A DNA stretch of 36,436 bases from Pseudomonadota bacterium (GCA_023433775.1 JAEYTY010000163.1:1-36436), one strand, 5' to 3'; positions 1 through 8,715 are shown, counted from the stretch's first letter. Numbers and translations are program-made. The notes: generated from the sequence alone by a model not told the origin.

Positions 1-948
1 GTCGAGGGCCTCCAAAATCTTGCCGCCTCCGGCAATGGCATAACCCGCTTTGTTGCCACCCCCATGCTGCGCGGCGCGCTAATCGACATCAATGGCACGC
101 CAGCCGATGCCGTCCGCACGCGCGGCCCGGAAGCGACCTTCCTCCTCGCCGGCGAAGTCCCCCTCACCTGGCGCAGCCAATTGCCCGCCTCCTCGCGCAT
201 CGTCGATGGTCAATGGTGGGCCGAGGATCACGCCGGAGCACCCCTGGTCAGCCTGCATCAGAGTCTGCGCAATGGTCTCGGCGTCGAGCTAGGGGATACG
301 CTGACCTTCTCCATTTTCGGCGAACCGGTCAGTGTCACCATCGCCAGCTTCCGCGATTATTCCTGGCAGGGCGGCATCGATTTTCTCGCCACCTTCTCCC
401 CCGGCGTCATCGAGCAATATCCCACCACCCTCTTTGCCGCCGTCACTGCCGCGCCGGGCGAAGAGGAAAATGTTGCCCGACGCATCGCCGCCGACTTCCC
501 CGATATTCGCTTCATCTCCATCGGCGATACACTCAAGCAGGTGACAGACGCGCTGGGCCAGCTCTCCTTTGCCTCCACCCTTGTCGGCGGTCTCGCCGTG
601 GGCAATGGCCTCCTCGTTCTCATCGGCAGTCTCTCGACCGGCCGCCGTCAGCGCGAGGCCGACACCATCATCACCAAGGTTCTGGGCGCCACCCGCTTCG
701 AGCTGATCGTCTCGTCCTGCATTCAATATGCGCTGCTGGGCGCCCTCGCCGCCCTGCCCGCTCTGGCCATCGGCATCGGCGTCGGCCGCATCGTCAGCTT
801 GCTCATGCTCGATGTGGCCTTCACCTTCCAGCTTGGCACCCTGCTCGTCGTGCTCGCCACCGCCATCACCATCACGGCCCTCTTGGGCGGCTCCACCATC
901 CTCCGCGCCGCCTCCGCCCGCCCCGCCAGGCTCCTGCGCGACCTTTAG
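1..948 (+). CDS. ABC transporter permease, FtsX/YbbP-like, C-terminal part (5' end outside window)
   Basis: The frame is open from base 1, so the gene begins upstream of the window; about 315 codons remain, ending at TAG. The visible part has a soluble domain (roughly the first 180 residues, the periplasmic MacB-like region in this family) and then three hydrophobic segments: one around codons 190-210, a pair around codons 240-300. Between them lies the stretch GRRQREADTIITKVLGATR, the conserved cytoplasmic loop of FtsX-domain permeases (R-x-E, then a K-x-LGA-T/S motif), and the protein ends in a short tail rich in Ala/Arg. FtsX/YbbP permeases work with a LolD-like ATPase, which should lie upstream and is not visible. 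The substrate cannot be told. Family call is firm; the exact subfamily (YbbP versus LolC-like) is inference from the loop and end. Confidence 0.85.
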   Translation, partial: VEGLQNLAASGNGITRFVATPMLRGALIDINGTPADAVRTRGPEATFLLAGEVPLTWRSQLPASSRIVDGQWWAEDHAGAPLVSLHQSLRNGLGVELGDTLTFSIFGEPVSVTIASFRDYSWQGGIDFLATFSPGVIEQYPTTLFAAVTAAPGEEENVARRIAADFPDIRFISIGDTLKQVTDALGQLSFASTLVGGLAVGNGLLVLIGSLSTGRRQREADTIITKVLGATRFELIVSSCIQYALLGALAALPALAIGIGVGRIVSLLMLDVAFTFQLGTLLVVLATAITITALLGGSTILRAASARPARLLRDL

Positions 949-1045
949 AACGGAAAACGGCGAAACGGCGTCTTTCCTTCTCCCCTTGAGCGAAGTGTTC
1001 GATTTGGACTTCGAGCCTCTGGTTGACTGCAGGACTAATGGTTCC

Positions 1046-1167
1046 TGCCTTCCCTCCCCCTTGAGGGTAGCAAAGCTGGCCGTCAGGCCTAGCGAAGCTG
1101 GGGAGGGGGTAGTTCTGTGGTCCACTAATGGACCCCCATCCTCAATCCCTCAAGGGGGAGGGAGGCA
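1046..1167. repeat. Palindromic intergenic repeat with ~21-bp inverted arms
   Basis: Left arm 1046-1067 (TGCCTTCCCTCCCCCTTGAG plus GG) and right arm 1147-1167 (CCCTCAAGGGGGAGGGAGGC plus A) are reverse complements apart from one extra base in the left arm. Between them are smaller repeats: two copies of AAGCTGG (near 1074 and 1096) and the short inverted pair GGTCC/GGACC (about 1119-1134). The element lies between the end of the permease gene and the 3' end of the minus-strand LysR gene, so both flanking genes converge on it and it could also act as a bidirectional terminator. It has no coding capacity that I can support. It resembles the CCCTCCCCCTTGAGG-type palindromes common between genes in alphaproteobacteria; that resemblance is from memory. 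Confidence 0.7.
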
Positions 1168-1196
1168 AAACTGAAGAACCGGTTCCCCAAAAAAAT

Positions 1197-2105
1197 TTAC
1201 GGCTGCGCAGTCCCGCCCTTGCCCAGCATCTCCGCCAACAGATCGAACACGAGCCTTATGCGCCGGCTGGTGTGCAATTCCCGATGCGTCACCAGCCACA
1301 CCGGCACGGGGATGGGCGCCATGTCGGGCAATGCCCGCACCACTTCCGGGCTCGCCAGCGCCACCGGCTCCAGCATGGCCCCAAGACAGAGCCCGCGCCG
1401 CACCCATTCCCAGCCCACCACGCCATTTTCCGTCGACCAGCGGAAATTGGCCGGCCCCACCGGCACGCCGCGCTGGCGCAGTTCGGCGACAAAATCCTCC
1501 TGGCGGTCCAGCGCGCCCACAATCTCGCCGGCAACAAGACTATGCGGCCCCTCAAGCGGCCCGATCGTGCTGAGATAGTCCGGCGTGCCATAAAAATGCG
1601 CCACCGTGTCCGCACAGCGCCGCGCATACAATCCGTCCTGCTGCGGCGGCACATGCCGGATCGCAATATCGGCCTCGCGGCGCATCAAATCGCTGATCGT
1701 ATTGACCGCCAGCACCTCGACCCGCAATTGCGGCGCCTCGGCCTTGAGCCGAAGCAGCACTTTGGGCAGCACATAGGCCGCATAGATATCGGCAGCCGTA
1801 ATCCGTACGGTGCCGCTGATATCCTGCGATTGCCCCGCCGCGGCCAGGGTCAGCCGCTCGGCGGCCCGCCCCATCTCCCGCGCATGGGCCGCCAGTTCAT
1901 GTCCCGCCTGCGTCAGCACCAGCGTCCGCCCCAGCCGCTCGAACAGCGTCACCCCCAGCGCCTCTTCCAGCGCCGCAACCTGCCGTCCCAGCGTCGGCTG
2001 CGTCTGCCCCAGTCGCCGCGCCCCCGCCGAAAGCGAGCCCGCCTCCACCGTGGCGAGGAAGCCGCGCATCTGGTTCCAGTCGAGTGATGTCAGGTCGGCG
2101 TTCAT
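1197..2105 (-). CDS. LysR-family transcriptional regulator
   Basis: A 302-residue protein of normal LysR length. The N-terminal winged helix-turn-helix covers about residues 5-65, with the family pattern SLSAGARRLGQTQPTLGRQV followed by EEALGVTLFER and the L-T-x-AG segment. The remainder, from about residue 90, is the periplasmic-binding-fold effector domain (SGTVRITAADIYAAYVLPKVL is a typical domain start). The W-x-x-MRGFLATVEAGS opening and the D-I-A-I-R-H motif match the group of LysR regulators with a short, LysR_substrate type domain. It is divergent from a methyltransferase gene with an 89-bp AT-richer gap, so that gene is a plausible target; this is inference from position. The effector is unknown. 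The ATG at 2105 is the first start that keeps the whole HTH. Confidence 0.93.
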   Translation of the reverse strand: MNADLTSLDWNQMRGFLATVEAGSLSAGARRLGQTQPTLGRQVAALEEALGVTLFERLGRTLVLTQAGHELAAHAREMGRAAERLTLAAAGQSQDISGTVRITAADIYAAYVLPKVLLRLKAEAPQLRVEVLAVNTISDLMRREADIAIRHVPPQQDGLYARRCADTVAHFYGTPDYLSTIGPLEGPHSLVAGEIVGALDRQEDFVAELRQRGVPVGPANFRWSTENGVVGWEWVRRGLCLGAMLEPVALASPEVVRALPDMAPIPVPVWLVTHRELHTSRRIRLVFDLLAEMLGKGGTAQP

Positions 2106-2194
2106 GCATTTATGTATAAGGCTTGTGCCAGTTTCTGCAATTTCGTTTTAGCGCTTCCGACGCTATGGTCGCGCCAACAAATTGGAGAAACATC

Positions 2195-2821
2195 ATGGCC
2201 CGGCCCGACGCCTTCTGGGATCGCCTCGCACAGCGCTATGCCGCACAGCCCGTCGCTAACGAAACCGCTTACCAGACCAAACTCGCCGAAACGCGCCGGC
2301 TCTTCCGGCCCGACATGGACATCCTCGAATTCGGCTGCGGCACCGGCTCCACCGCCATCACCCATGCGCCGTTGGTCCGCCATATCCTCGCCACCGATTT
2401 TTCCGCCCGCATGGTCGAAATCGCCCGCGCCAAGGCGGAAAAGGCAGGCATCACCAATGTCACCTTCGAGCAGGCTGACATCACCAAAATGCCCGTCGAG
2501 CGCGATCGCTATGACATGGTCATGGGCCACTCGATCCTGCATCTGCTCGCAAATCCGCAGGCCGCCATCGACGCCTCTTTCGCCCGGCTCAAAGCCGGCG
2601 GCTATTTCGTCACCAGCACCGCCTGCCTCGGGGGCGGCGCCGGATTGATCCTCGCCCTCATCGCGCCTCTTGGGCGCCTCTTCGGACTGCTGCCGACCCT
2701 CAAGGCGTTCACCGCCGATCAGCTCAAGGACATGCACCGAAAATCGGGGTTCGACATCGTCCATTCCTGGAAGCCGGAAAAGGGCGGTGCCGCTTTCATC
2801 ATCGCGCAAAAGCCGGTCTGA
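2195..2821 (+). CDS. Class I SAM-dependent methyltransferase
   Basis: A 208-residue protein. Motif I of the Rossmann methyltransferase fold is clear at residues 45-52 (EFGCGTGS), preceded by a D-M-D-I-L beta strand; post-I residues (ATDFSARMVEIARAKAE) fit strand 2 and the acidic residue that holds the SAM ribose, and QADITKMP around residue 100 matches motif II. The C-terminal half has a hydrophobic segment (about residues 150-172, GLILALIAPLGRLFGLL), typical of the Methyltransf_11/25 proteins of rhizobia that act on small or lipid-like substrates. The start at 2195 is preferred because GGAGAAA lies 4 bases upstream; an in-frame start at 2123 exists but has no such site. Substrate unknown. 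Divergent from a LysR gene that may control it. Confidence 0.9.
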   Translation: MARPDAFWDRLAQRYAAQPVANETAYQTKLAETRRLFRPDMDILEFGCGTGSTAITHAPLVRHILATDFSARMVEIARAKAEKAGITNVTFEQADITKMPVERDRYDMVMGHSILHLLANPQAAIDASFARLKAGGYFVTSTACLGGGAGLILALIAPLGRLFGLLPTLKAFTADQLKDMHRKSGFDIVHSWKPEKGGAAFIIAQKPV

Positions 2822-2954
2822 TCACTTGTGGAACCTTGCCTGCACCATTTTCCCGAATCGGCTCGCTCAATGCTAACAGTCTGCTAACCAGTTCCAGTTC
2901 TGCGTTACACTTTCCGTGCCGGATCGCATGGTAACGCGTCCAGCCGGAGAGAGA

Positions 2955-4466
2955 ATGCAGGTCGAAATCGACATGGGAGAGAGCCGCGGCGGAGGCGCCG
3001 CGAGCATGGACCTCGAGGAATTGCTGGCCACGCGTCTGCTGGTCCAGGGCAATTCCGGCTCCGGAAAATCCCATCTCCTGCGCCGCCTCATCGAGCAATC
3101 CGCCCCATGGGTGCAGCAATGCGTCATCGATCCTGAAGGCGATTTCGTAACGCTGGCAGACCGTTACGGCCACCTCGTCGTCGACGCAGCCCGTACCGAA
3201 AACGAATTGACCCGCATCGCCGCCCGCGTCCGCCAGCACCGCGTCTCGGTTGTCCTCAACCTTGAGGGCCTTGACGTCGAACAACAGATGCGCGCCGCCG
3301 CCGCCTTCCTCGGCGGCCTCTTCGACGCCGACCGCGACCATTGGTATCCAGTCCTCGTCGTCGTCGACGAAGCCCAGCTTTTCGCCCCCGCTGTTGCAGG
3401 CGAAGTGTCTGATGAAGCTCGCAAATTATCCCTCGGCGCCATGACAAACCTCATGTGTCGCGGCCGCAAGCGCGGCCTTGCCGGCGTCATCGCCACCCAG
3501 CGTCTGGCCAAGCTGGCGAAGAACGTCGCGGCTGAGGCCTCTAACTTCCTGATGGGCCGCACTTTTCTCGACATCGACATGGCCCGCGCCGCCGATCTTC
3601 TGGGCATGGATCGTCGCCAGGCCGAGCAGTTCCGCGATCTCGAACGCGGCCACTTCGTCGCCCTCGGCCCCGCCGTGTCGCGCCGTCCTCTGCCCATCAC
3701 CATCGGCCCGGTCGAGACCTCGGCCCGCTCCACCAGCCCCAAGCTGACCCCGCTTCCCGAGGCCCCAGCCGACGCCGCCGATCTGATTTTTACCCAGTCG
3801 CCAGAAGAGCTTAGCCGCCCCGTGGTCCGCCGCCCGGCGCCGCCACCGCCGCCCTCGACCAATGATCTGCTCGCCCAGGTCGCCCGCGCCCGTGCCGAAA
3901 CGCCGAGCGAACCAGCCTCGCTTTTCCCCGAGATCGACGAGGCCGAGCGCGACGAAATGATCAAGGCCGTCATGGCCGAATTGCTCAGCGACCCCGACGC
4001 CGGTTTCCGCACCAACGCCGTGCTCTATCAGGATTTTCTCGTCCGCTGCCGCATCCGCCGCGTCCCCGGCGAGCCCCCGGCCCTGCCCGCTTTCCGGCGT
4101 CTTCTCGCCATCGCCCGCGTCGCCCCCGACGAGGAAACCGCGACCTCCGATGGCTGGCAGCAGGCCCTCACGCTCTCGGAAACCCTCACCGACGATGTGC
4201 AGGGCGTCTTCCTCGTCATCGCACAGGCCGCGCTCACCGGCGCGCCCTGCCCGTCCGATGCCACGCTGGCGCGGCTCTACGGCACCCATTCTTCCAGTCG
4301 CGCCAGACGTTTGCTGACCTGGTTCGAGGAGCGAGGGCTCATCGTGCTGCGCACCGATTTCCGCAATCAGCGCATCGCCGCCTTCCCCGACCTCAACGCC
4401 GAAACCGCTCCGGGCGACCCCAATGGTCCCGATATGCTGGCCGACGAACGCGGCGCGGCAGAGTAG
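2955..4466 (+). CDS. HerA/DUF87-like ATP-binding protein with C-terminal winged-helix-like region
   Basis: A 503-residue P-loop ATPase. Walker A is at residues 32-39 (GNSGSGKS) almost at the N-terminus, so the HAS beta-barrel that precedes the ATPase core of true HerA is absent. DPEGDF (about 59-64) is the DPxG-(D/E) signature of HerA/VirB4-type ATPases; Walker B is at about 133-139 (VLVVVDEAQ); CRGRKRGLAGVIATQRLAKL around 180 resembles the HerA sensor/arginine-finger region. A proline-rich linker (about 255-320) leads to a C-terminal part with a likely winged helix near 430-480 (LARLYGTHSSSRARRLLTWFEERGL). GGAGAGAG sits just before the ATG at 2955, which is why I reject the earlier in-frame start at 2916. 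No NurA nuclease or defence partner is adjacent. Likely DNA-linked ATPase; specific role unknown. Confidence 0.8.
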   Translation: MQVEIDMGESRGGGAASMDLEELLATRLLVQGNSGSGKSHLLRRLIEQSAPWVQQCVIDPEGDFVTLADRYGHLVVDAARTENELTRIAARVRQHRVSVVLNLEGLDVEQQMRAAAAFLGGLFDADRDHWYPVLVVVDEAQLFAPAVAGEVSDEARKLSLGAMTNLMCRGRKRGLAGVIATQRLAKLAKNVAAEASNFLMGRTFLDIDMARAADLLGMDRRQAEQFRDLERGHFVALGPAVSRRPLPITIGPVETSARSTSPKLTPLPEAPADAADLIFTQSPEELSRPVVRRPAPPPPPSTNDLLAQVARARAETPSEPASLFPEIDEAERDEMIKAVMAELLSDPDAGFRTNAVLYQDFLVRCRIRRVPGEPPALPAFRRLLAIARVAPDEETATSDGWQQALTLSETLTDDVQGVFLVIAQAALTGAPCPSDATLARLYGTHSSSRARRLLTWFEERGLIVLRTDFRNQRIAAFPDLNAETAPGDPNGPDMLADERGAAE

Positions 4467-4468
4467 TT

Positions 4469-5335
4469 TTAGCCCACCAGCGCCGCGCGAAACCCAAACC
4501 GCGCCTTTGCACCGGGCTTCAGCATGACCGAATAGGGTCGCTGGCTGAGCTCGTCCGATCCACCCACTTCCGCCGCTGTGCCATGCCATGGCTCAAGGCA
4601 GAGATAGCCCGCGCCTGATTTGGACCACAGCGCAAAATTGGGCAGATTTTCCCAGGAAAATTCGATACTTGGCCCATTCGTTGGGCCATAGCGCAGCCCC
4701 GAACCAACGCCATCGGGAAACACCATGGCGTCCTCGACAAACTGGCTGTGATCCAGCACCAGCCGCCCGCTTTCAAAGGGCGAGTCCAGCGCTTCGGGAT
4801 TGACCAGCCCGCCTGACAGCCGATGCAGCGGTGGTGAAGCGCCATTGTCGAGCACGATTTCATGCGCTAGCCCCTTGGCGCCCGGCAGTGGCCAGGCAAA
4901 GGCGGGGTGAAACCCGATACCAAAGGGTATGTCCTTCTTGTCCCGATTGATCACTTCGGCGCTGACCACCACGGCGCGCCCCTCGACCAGATGCTCGACA
5001 TCGAGCTGAAAATTAAACGGATACATGGCCTTGCTGGCCTCTGACGCCTCCAGCCGATAGACCACCCGGTCTGATTCCTCGACCACCAGTTCAAAATTGC
5101 TGCGCCGCGCAAAACCATGCTGGCTCATCTGAAAGCGTTCGCCATCGACACTCACCGTGTCATTGGGCGCGCGGCCAACCATGGGAAAAAGGATCGGAGA
5201 ACGACCGGTCCAGAACCGGCCATCGCCATGCCACATCCAGTGGCGACCGTCATTGGTCTGGATCGACTGCATTTCCGCGCCCAGCGCTGCCACATCGACC
5301 GTGACCTCACCATTACCGATACGGGTCAGTTGCAT
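4469..5335 (-). CDS. Aldose 1-epimerase family protein (LacX-like)
   Basis: A 288-residue galactose-mutarotase-fold protein. Family marks are the opening NGEVTVDVAALGAEMQSI, the W-M-W-H-x-D and R-x-P-ILFPMVGR segment, the catalytic-His motif FGIGFHPAF (about residue 155), and the C-terminal LCLEPWHG, which carries the conserved catalytic Glu. The LFPMVGR and EPW motifs fit the LacX / aldose-1-epimerase-like subgroup rather than classical GalM. The expected role is interconversion of sugar anomers; the sugar is not predictable. The start ATG at 5335 has GGAG about 8 bases upstream; a longer frame to 5371 begins with an unlikely basic leader. It is convergent with the ATPase gene, with just two bases between the stop codons, so there is no room for a separate terminator. 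Confidence 0.88.
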   Translation of the reverse strand: MQLTRIGNGEVTVDVAALGAEMQSIQTNDGRHWMWHGDGRFWTGRSPILFPMVGRAPNDTVSVDGERFQMSQHGFARRSNFELVVEESDRVVYRLEASEASKAMYPFNFQLDVEHLVEGRAVVVSAEVINRDKKDIPFGIGFHPAFAWPLPGAKGLAHEIVLDNGASPPLHRLSGGLVNPEALDSPFESGRLVLDHSQFVEDAMVFPDGVGSGLRYGPTNGPSIEFSWENLPNFALWSKSGAGYLCLEPWHGTAAEVGGSDELSQRPYSVMLKPGAKARFGFRAALVG

Positions 5336-5491
5336 GGCGCATCTCCGGCGATTCGTTTGTCGATGTGACACCCTATCCCCCTTTCAGGATTGGGAGAACT
5401 CCTGAGTACGCAAGCGGTGAACAGGGTCTGAACTCGCCCTCCACAGGCGAAACGCTTGCGGTCCGCCCCCGGGAAAAGGTATCGCCATGCT

Positions 5492-7945
5492 ATGCCTTTG
5501 CCCGCCATGCCAACGCTGCCCATCGACGCCGTCCTGCCCGCGCTGGCTGATGCGCTGGCCAAGGGCACCAGCGCCGTGCTCGTGGCCCAGCCCGGCGCCG
5601 GCAAGACCACGCGCGTGCCGCTGGCCCTGCTCGACGCGCCATGGCGCAATGATGGCAGCATCATCGTGCTCGAGCCACGTCGCCTCGCCACCCGCGCCGC
5701 CGCGCGGCAAATGGCCCGACTGCTCGGCGAGGAGGTTGGCCAGACGGTCGGCTATCGCGTTCGCCTCGACACAAAAATCTCGGCCCGCACCCGCATCGAA
5801 GTCGTCACCGAAGGCATTTTCACCCGGATGCTGCTCGACGACCCCGAGCTCACAGGTGTCGCCGCCGTGCTCTTCGATGAGTTTCACGAACGCAGCCTCG
5901 ATGCCGATCTCGGCCTTGCCCTCGCGCTCGACGCCCGCGCCCTCCGCCCCGATCTGCGCCTCTTGGTCATGTCGGCCACCATCGATGGCGCCCGCGTCGC
6001 GAGCCTGCTCGACAATGCCCCGCTTATCGACAGTCCTGGCCGCACTTTTCCGGTCGAAACCCACTATGCCGAACCAAACCCGCTCCAGCGCCTCGAAGAC
6101 CAGGTCGCCACGTCAACGCTAAAGGCCCTGCGCGAACATGAAGGCTCCGCCCTCGTTTTCCTGCCCGGCCAGGGCGAAATCACCCGCACCGCCGAGCGCC
6201 TCGCCGCCCGCCTGCCGCCCGACACAGATCTTGCGCCCCTCTATGGCCAGCTCACGCCGGCCGAACAGGATTTTGCCATCCAGCCCGCCGCGCCGGGCCG
6301 CCGCAAGATCGTACTCGCCACCTCCATTGCCGAGACCTCGCTGACCATCGAGGGCGTGCGCATCGTCGTGGATTCCGGCCTGCGCCGCATTCCCGTTTAT
6401 GAGCCCGCCACCGGCCTCACCACACTCGCGACGCGAAAGGTCTCCCGCGCCGGAGCCGACCAGCGCCGCGGCCGCGCCGGCCGTACCAGTCCGGGCGTCT
6501 GCATTCGACTCTGGAATGAAGGCCAGACGGCCGCACTCGAACCATTCGACACACCAGAAATTCTTGCTGCCGATCTTTCCAATCTGCTGCTTGATCTGGC
6601 CGCCTGGGGCGTCACAGATCACAAGGCATTGCCCTTTCTCGATCCGCCCCCCGGTCCCGCCTGGGCCGAAGCGCAGGCGCTTCTCACCCGGCTCGACGCC
6701 ATCGACGCGGCGGGCCATCTCACACCCGCCGGCAAGGCCCTTGCCCGCCTGCCGCTTCATCCGCGTCTCGCCCATATGGTCATCGCCGCTGCCGAAGAAG
6801 GCGACGCTTTCACCGCCGCCGAACTGGCCGTTCTCATCAGCGAGCGCGGCCTTGGCGGCGATGACACCGATCTCGCCCGCCGCCTTGAACGCTTTCGTAC
6901 CGACCGCTCAAAACGCGCCGAAGACGCCCGATCTCTTGCCCGCCGCTGGGCGAAGGATGTCGGCGGCAAGAGTGGCGAAAACCTCTCCTCCGGCTATCAC
7001 CTCGCCCGCGCCTTCCCCGACAGGATCGCCCAGCCTGCCGGCCCGCGTGGCCGCTTCCGCCTCGCCAATGGCCGCCAGGCGCAACTAGACGAAACCCATT
7101 CCCTTGCCGGCGCGCCCTTTCTGGTCGTCGCCGACATCACCGGCAGCGCCACGCAAGGCCGCATCCGCTCCGCCACAGCGCTGGATCCGGCAGATCTTGA
7201 AACTCTCTTCGCCGCCCACATTGAGGCCGAAACCACTCTAAGTTTCGACGCCGCGTCTGGCTCGGTCCGCGCCCGCCGCCAGCGCCGCCTCGATGCGCTG
7301 AAGCTCGCTGATGAACCTGTTCCGGTCACCGATCTCGAAGCCGCGGCGAACCTCTTGGCTTCTGCCGCGCTCAAGCGCCCGGAAACCCTGCCCTGGAGCA
7401 AGGACCAGAAAGCCCTCCGCGCCCGCGCCGGATTTTTGCGCCAGACGCTGGGCGATGAATGGCCCGATCTGTCCGACGCCGCCCTCGCCGCGAATCCGGA
7501 CTGGCTCGCCCCCCACATAGTAGGCGAAACCCGCCTTGCCGCCATTTCCGCCGAACATCTGGGCAATGCCCTCGACGGGCTGCTGCCCTGGGCGAAGCGG
7601 CAGGAGATTGAACGCCTCCTGCCCAGCCATTTCAAGGCGCCGACCGGCAACAACCTGCCCATCGACTATGCCGCCGAAAACGGTCCGGCCCTCGAAATCC
7701 GCGTGCAGGAGCTTTTCGGCCTCGATCGCCACCCGGCCATAGCCAATGGCAAGCTGCCCCTACTCCTGGTCCTGCTTTCCCCCGCCCGTCGCCCAATCCA
7801 GACCACGCGGGATCTCCCCGGCTTCTGGCGCGGGTCGTGGAAAGATGTCGCCAAGGATTTGAAGGGCCGCTATCCGCGCCACCCCTGGCCCGAAGATCCA
7901 ATCGCCGCCCCACCCACCAGCCGCGCCAAGCCACGCGGCACATAA
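5492..7945 (+). CDS. hrpB: ATP-dependent helicase HrpB (DEAH family)
   Basis: About 817 residues, normal for HrpB. Motif I is AQPGAGKTTRVP near residue 30; Ia is LEPRRLATRAAA; motif II is the DExH form D-E-F-H-E-R near residue 130; motif III is SAT (MSATIDG); motif V is ATSIAETSLTIEGV; motif VI is QRRGRAGRTSPG. The HA2 region and the HrpB-specific C-terminal domain follow, including the family end block with PVQ-like RRPIQTTRDLPGFWRGSW and DLKGRYPRHPWPEDP. HrpB is an orphan helicase of proteobacteria whose cellular job is poorly defined. I chose ATG at 5492 behind GGGAAAAGG; ATG 5507 is also possible, and an upstream TTG at 5456 is unlikely. It is divergent from the epimerase gene and ends at a strong hairpin. 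Confidence 0.95.
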   Translation: MPLPAMPTLPIDAVLPALADALAKGTSAVLVAQPGAGKTTRVPLALLDAPWRNDGSIIVLEPRRLATRAAARQMARLLGEEVGQTVGYRVRLDTKISARTRIEVVTEGIFTRMLLDDPELTGVAAVLFDEFHERSLDADLGLALALDARALRPDLRLLVMSATIDGARVASLLDNAPLIDSPGRTFPVETHYAEPNPLQRLEDQVATSTLKALREHEGSALVFLPGQGEITRTAERLAARLPPDTDLAPLYGQLTPAEQDFAIQPAAPGRRKIVLATSIAETSLTIEGVRIVVDSGLRRIPVYEPATGLTTLATRKVSRAGADQRRGRAGRTSPGVCIRLWNEGQTAALEPFDTPEILAADLSNLLLDLAAWGVTDHKALPFLDPPPGPAWAEAQALLTRLDAIDAAGHLTPAGKALARLPLHPRLAHMVIAAAEEGDAFTAAELAVLISERGLGGDDTDLARRLERFRTDRSKRAEDARSLARRWAKDVGGKSGENLSSGYHLARAFPDRIAQPAGPRGRFRLANGRQAQLDETHSLAGAPFLVVADITGSATQGRIRSATALDPADLETLFAAHIEAETTLSFDAASGSVRARRQRRLDALKLADEPVPVTDLEAAANLLASAALKRPETLPWSKDQKALRARAGFLRQTLGDEWPDLSDAALAANPDWLAPHIVGETRLAAISAEHLGNALDGLLPWAKRQEIERLLPSHFKAPTGNNLPIDYAAENGPALEIRVQELFGLDRHPAIANGKLPLLLVLLSPARRPIQTTRDLPGFWRGSWKDVAKDLKGRYPRHPWPEDPIAAPPTSRAKPRGT

Positions 7946-7948
7946 AAA

Positions 7949-7972
7949 AGCCCCGGGCTACGCCGGGGCTTT
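7949..7972. terminator. Bidirectional rho-independent terminator between hrpB and msrB
   Basis: AGCCCCGG (7949-7956) pairs perfectly with CCGGGGCT (7963-7970) around a 6-base loop. Six As precede the hairpin (overlapping the hrpB stop) and TTTCC follows, so it can serve hrpB on the plus strand and msrB on the minus strand; the A-run, read as U-run on the minus strand, makes the msrB direction the stronger one. Confidence 0.85.
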
Positions 7973-7975
7973 CCA

Positions 7976-8380
7976 TTAGGCATTGGGCGAAAATTCCAGC
8001 GCCACGCCATTGATGCAATAGCGCTGGCCAGTGGGCGGCGGCCCATCGGGGAACACATGACCAAGATGGCTGCCACAGGTGGCGCAATGCACCTCCACCC
8101 GCACCATGCCAAAACTGCGGTCGGTGGTCGTTTCAACCGCGCCCGGTAGCGGATCATTGAAGCTCGGCCAGCCGGTGCCACTCTCGAATTTCAGCGTCGA
8201 GGCAAAAAGCGGCGTATCGCAGCCGGCGCAGGCGAACACGCCCTCACGCGTTTCGTGCAGCAGCGCGCAACTGCCGGGCCGCTCGGTGCCGTGCTCGCGC
8301 ATGATACGATATTGCTCTGAACTAAGGCGTTGCCGCCATTCGGCCTCAGTGCGGGTCACGGGAAAAGCATGGGCATCCAT
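7976..8380 (-). CDS. msrB: Peptide-methionine (R)-S-oxide reductase
   Basis: A 134-residue MsrB, which reduces the R epimer of methionine sulfoxide in proteins using thioredoxin. Two zinc-binding CxxC pairs are present at C51/C54 (CAGC) and C99/C102 (CATC). The catalytic cysteine is C122 in RYCINGVALEF, and the substrate-site blocks SGTGWPSF and GHVFPDGPPPTGQR are intact. The resolving cysteine equivalent near residue 65 (FESGTG) is absent, which is common in one MsrB subtype; C38 could be an alternative. The ATG at 8380 is preceded by AAGGAG, which fixes the start; upstream in-frame ATGs add non-family sequence. It converges with hrpB on a shared terminator and appears monocistronic. Confidence 0.96.
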   Translation of the reverse strand: MDAHAFPVTRTEAEWRQRLSSEQYRIMREHGTERPGSCALLHETREGVFACAGCDTPLFASTLKFESGTGWPSFNDPLPGAVETTTDRSFGMVRVEVHCATCGSHLGHVFPDGPPPTGQRYCINGVALEFSPNA

Positions 8381-8551
8381 GGCATCACTCCTTGGATTTG
8401 GGATCGACCTGTCATTCGCAGAACATATAGGCATAGTTACACGCCAATCCCAGCGCCGCGTCCATCACGGTCCATTCATCGATTTCCTTCCGCCAGCACT
8501 TGCCCGCGCAGCGGGCTTTTCTCGTCAGGCCGAGTCGAAAACGGTGGTCGG

Positions 8552-8602
8552 CGAGAACCGGAGCGGAGCGTACTCAACGTACGTGAGCACCGGAAGCGCA
8601 GA
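8552..8602 (+). repeat. ~50-bp direct repeat, copy 1 of 2, flanking the tRNA-Val pair
   Basis: Shares with 8973-9022 the blocks ACCGGAGCGGAGCGTAC and GTACGTGAGCACCGGAAGC; only a 5-versus-4-base centre and two single bases differ. Each copy also holds an internal near repeat (GAGCACCGGAGCG versus GAGCACCGGAAGC) about a centre flanked by GTAC on both sides. It lies downstream of the tRNA genes on their strand. Confidence 0.8.
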
Positions 8603-8640
8603 CGACTTCCGTTTGCAGGCCAGCATCACGAGAAAAGGAA

Positions 8641-8715
8641 TGGTGGGAGTAACAAGGATTGAACTTGTGACCCTTCGCGTGTGAAGCGAATGCTCTCCCG
8701 CTGAGCTATACTCCC
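8641..8715 (-). tRNA. tRNA-Val (anticodon CAC)
   Basis: Read on the minus strand, a 75-nt cloverleaf with encoded CCA: acceptor GGGAGTA pairs with TACTCCC, discriminator A then CCA. D-arm GCTCAGCGGGAGAGC, anticodon stem TTCGC/GCGAA with loop TTCACAC (anticodon CAC, reading GUG), and T-arm CACAAGTTCAATCCTTGTT are all intact. It is downstream of the second tRNA-Val, 42 bases apart, and probably shares its transcript. Confidence 0.95.

Noticed and set aside
1128..2087. A plus-strand open frame of 319 codons opposite the first LysR gene
   Set aside because: The Pro, His, Gln and Arg-rich translation is typical of an antisense shadow, whereas the minus strand gives a textbook LysR protein.
3426..4589. 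A minus-strand open frame of 387 codons opposite the HerA-like ATPase
   Set aside because: It is the reverse-complement shadow of a gene with clear Walker motifs, has low-complexity Gly/Ala/Glu composition and no ribosome site.
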